Below, piece after piece: positions 62,163 to 64,000 of a DNA stretch of 64,000 nt. How positions within the stretch are numbered: position 1 is the first letter of the stretch; each line of letters begins with the position of its first letter. Location: positions 62,001 through 126,000 of the forward strand of contig NZ_PGGM01000010.1 of the NCBI RefSeq assembly GCF_003010965.1, in the 5' to 3' direction. The notes beneath the pieces are model-generated. The model was not told where the DNA came from. It was given only the letters and a program-made list of their open reading frames with translations, and ran no database searches. Origin of the DNA: Phyllobacterium sophorae. Lineage in GTDB: Bacteria > Pseudomonadota > Alphaproteobacteria > Rhizobiales > Rhizobiaceae. A program made the translations under genes and the position numbers.

Positions 62163-62716
62163 CGTGCAATAAGCACCGCCAGAAGGCGCTCGCCGGCAAC
62201 CTCCGGCGCACCCGAATTATCGATCTGCAGCACATCGTCACCTTCGATGCTTTGCTGCTTGCTCCGCAGCAGACGCTGCCTGATGCTCTCCAGATTTTCA
62301 CGTCCCCGTTCGACCAGGCGCTTTGCCAATACCTCCATCGGTGCGGTGACGTTGACGACGAGCAGTTGCGGGTAGCGCTCTTGCGCTTCGGATAGAATGG
62401 CCCGGGAGCCGTTGGCGATGACGACATCGCCACGCTTCAGCCACGCGTCGATATCCGAGGGTATCCCATAAGATAGGCCGTGCGCCTGCCAATGCAGCGC
62501 AAAGGCACCTTTGATAACCCGCCGCCGGAATTCGTCATCGTCGACAGGTTCATGGTCCTCTCCGACCGCAGTCGGCCGGCTGATAACACGGCGCACGAAA
62601 TGAACGCGCCGATCATTTTCAAGCCGGCCGCGCGCGTAGTCGATCAGCGTGTCCTTGCCCGCACCACTGGGGCCAACGACAAGCACAAGGCAGCCTCGGA
62701 CTTCCATAGGCATCAT
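62144..62716 (-). CDS. phnN: ribose 1,5-bisphosphate phosphokinase PhnN
   Basis: A 190-residue guanylate-kinase-like enzyme with P-loop LVVGPSGAGKDTLIDYARG, then RVISRPTAVGEDHEPVDDDE as in guanylate kinase folds, and LHWQAHGLSYGIPSDID. It converts ribose 1,5-bisphosphate to PRPP, disposing of the sugar left by C-P lyase. It overlaps the DUF1045 gene by 4 nt and ends the phn operon. Confidence 0.93.
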   Translation of the reverse strand: MMPMEVRGCLVLVVGPSGAGKDTLIDYARGRLENDRRVHFVRRVISRPTAVGEDHEPVDDDEFRRRVIKGAFALHWQAHGLSYGIPSDIDAWLKRGDVVIANGSRAILSEAQERYPQLLVVNVTAPMEVLAKRLVERGRENLESIRQRLLRSKQQSIEGDDVLQIDNSGAPEVAGERLLAVLIARDGRAK

Positions 62717-63429
62717 ACCGCCGACTTGAGGGGTGTGCGGGTCTTCAGCGCGAACTGCGATCGGACCACGAAATCGGCGTCACGGTGTTCCTGCACGAAA
62801 AGCGACAGGGTATCGATACGGTAGTCTTCAGAGAGATGCGGTTCGAACATTTCCTCCAGGCGCGCCCGCGTTGCCGCGCGCCGGTCTTCCGGCACACGAT
62901 CGGTCAACGTCATATGAAACCGGAAGCGATTAAGCACATAAGGATAGCCCCATTGCACGAGATGGGCAGTCTCTGTCTCATCAAGCGGACTTTGCAGCCG
63001 CCGTTGCAGTTCCGGCGCGTTCATCGGCGCGCGGAATTGGTCGAACTCTTCAACGATGTGCGTTGCAAAACCGCGCAAAGTTGGAATGGGACTGGCGGGA
63101 ACGAGCGCGAAGAAGCCGCCGAGAAGATCGATACGCAAAGGCCCGATCGGACAAGGGGACCGTGAGGCGGCAAACCTGCCGAGCGCCTGTTCCAGGTCCT
63201 CGACCAAGGCGCCTTCTCTCATCCGGAACGGTGCCTTGAGGGTGGCATGAAAACCATAGCGGCGCGGCTCTGCGGTTAAACGGACCTCCGCTTCCGGACG
63301 AGCGTCCCCGACAGGATCAGCGCTGAAGGCATTGCGGCCAAGCCAGGAACTCGCTGCTACGGTCAGTGGATGTTCCCGAGCCGGTGTGTAGTAGATGGCG
63401 TAGCGAGGACCGCATTGTTCGGACATCAA
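62713..63429 (-). CDS. DUF1045 protein of phosphonate operons (2H phosphoesterase-like)
   Basis: A 238-residue protein with two H-x-T motifs: HATLKAPF (about 80) and HMTLTDRV (about 172), the layout of 2H phosphoesterases (LigT/CPDase). It starts [22 protein letters not shown]1045 occurs almost only between phnL/phnM and phnN and is thought to open a cyclic phosphate made by C-P lyase, similar to PhnP. Overlaps of 4 nt on both sides couple it to phnL and phnN. Confidence 0.88.
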   Translation of the reverse strand: MMSEQCGPRYAIYYTPAREHPLTVAASSWLGRNAFSADPVGDARPEAEVRLTAEPRRYGFHATLKAPFRMREGALVEDLEQALGRFAASRSPCPIGPLRIDLLGGFFALVPASPIPTLRGFATHIVEEFDQFRAPMNAPELQRRLQSPLDETETAHLVQWGYPYVLNRFRFHMTLTDRVPEDRRAATRARLEEMFEPHLSEDYRIDTLSLFVQEHRDADFVVRSQFALKTRTPLKSAV

Positions 63430-64000
63430 CTCAACACCTCCGCCAGGGCAACAGCCGGCACAGTCCTTGTGGCCGTTTGGTTGCCTATCTCGAAGAGCCT
63501 GTCGGCAACGGCTTCTCGAACTTCCTCGTCATGGAAGATACCGACGATGGCGATGCCGCGCGATTTCGCCTCGTTGATCAGATCAACGACGGTCGCACGG
63601 TTGGCGGCGTCGAGGGATGCGGTCGGTTCGTCGAGCAGCAAGACCGGGTAATCCACGATGAAGCCGCGGGCGATGTTGACGCGCTGCTGCTCGCCACCGG
63701 AAAAGGTGGCGGGCGCCAGCGACCACAGGCGCTGCGGAATATGGAGCCGCATGAGCAATTCTTGTGCTTTCGCTGTCGCTTCGGCGGCGGGCATGCCGTT
63801 GGCGATGGCCGGTTCAGTGACGACGTTAAGGGCCCCGACGCGTGGAATGACGCGCAGGAACTGGCTGACATAGCCGATGGTGCTGCGGCGGATCTCGACG
63901 ACCTCCCAGGGCTCGGCCGCCAAAAGATCAACGGTCTGGCCAAGGTGTTTGACCAGGATCTGCCCGGCATCCGGCTTGTAGTTGGCATAGAGCGAACGCA
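63426..64000 (-). CDS. phnL: phosphonate C-P lyase system ATPase PhnL (5' end outside window)
   Basis: The C-terminal 190 residues of an ABC-type ATPase. [16 protein letters not shown] lies at the edge just after the missing Walker [16 protein letters not shown] is the PhnL-specific Q-loop block, [15 protein letters not shown] the signature and [13 protein letters not shown] Walker B, with [13 protein letters not shown] as H-loop. PhnL is part of the C-P lyase core complex rather than a transporter. The rest of the phn operon presumably lies to the right. Confidence 0.95.
   Translation of the reverse strand, partial: RSLYANYKPDAGQILVKHLGQTVDLLAAEPWEVVEIRRSTIGYVSQFLRVIPRVGALNVVTEPAIANGMPAAEATAKAQELLMRLHIPQRLWSLAPATFSGGEQQRVNIARGFIVDYPVLLLDEPTASLDAANRATVVDLINEAKSRGIAIVGIFHDEEVREAVADRLFEIGNQTATRTVPAVALAEVLS

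Noticed and set aside
61963-62433. 156-codon minus-strand frame before and inside phnN
   Set aside because: It overlaps phnN out of frame and has no motif; the phnN frame has the P-loop and operon overlaps.
1-64000. tRNA, rRNA, CRISPR or plasmid replication/partition genes
   Set aside because: None was recognised on either strand, so the replicon type cannot be stated from this window.

Overview
The window looks like accessory DNA of an alphaproteobacterium of the Rhizobiales (Hyphomicrobiales), perhaps near Brucella/Ochrobactrum, Phyllobacterium or Agrobacterium. This rests on a DUF982 protein, a rhizobial-type phn tail (phnL-DUF1045-phnN), a sulfone/sulfonate cluster, many ABC importers and moderately high GC judged by eye. 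No rRNA, tRNA or CRISPR array was seen. Nearly everything is peripheral catabolism, nutrient scavenging or efflux, mostly in leftward operons.

Region 1 (1-9730): a carboxylate-catabolism regulon. A leftward operon runs Bug receptor, ThDP enzyme, aldehyde dehydrogenase, CoA-transferase, HMG-CoA-lyase-like enzyme, gamma-carbonic anhydrase. Beside it lie an FMN reductase, a GntR regulator, a cupin and a DapA-like aldolase cut by the window edge. The element TTGGTAT-N10-ATACCAA sits before the cupin, gntR and operon starts, and the same half-sites sit back to back before the reductase.

Region 2 (9730-22450): aromatic catabolism mixed with gene debris. An operon encodes hydroxyquinol 1,2-dioxygenase, maleylacetate reductase, a SnoaL-like protein, an aromatic-acid MFS permease (frameshifted), FolD, a LigM-like tetrahydrofolate-dependent demethylase and PurU, with a divergent LysR. 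Around it lie remnants: an ABC permease and a LysR gene (10.1-10.9 kb), a broken hydroxylase operon (20.0-22.0 kb) and an IS6-family transposase fragment.

Region 3 (22450-30620): a tightly coupled RND efflux operon (two lipoprotein adaptors, RND pump, alpha/beta-hydrolase lipoprotein) with a divergent TetR and a palindromic operator that carries both -35 boxes, then a second TetR gene and a TetR stub.

Region 4 (30790-49220): two parallel catabolic modules. Each has a KstD-like flavoprotein (the two are nearly identical), a TIM-barrel sugar-phosphate-isomerase-like protein, an SDR with the same C-terminus, an ABC importer of a different class and its own regulator (LacI with two perfect operators; LysR). 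Module A adds an atypical type II dehydroquinase; module B adds an amidohydrolase. The likely job is oxidation, desaturation and opening of a cyclic polyol or quinate-like ring. This is the best candidate for an undescribed system.

Region 5 (49490-61770): organosulfur scavenging. SsuD and an FAD/NAD(P)-binding protein face a convergent operon of msuE-like reductase, sfnG, a complete Liv-type ABC transporter and an SfnB-like flavoprotein. A DUF982 protein and another FMN reductase lie upstream.

Region 6 (61770-64000): the end of a phosphonate (C-P lyase) operon, phnL (partial), DUF1045 and phnN.
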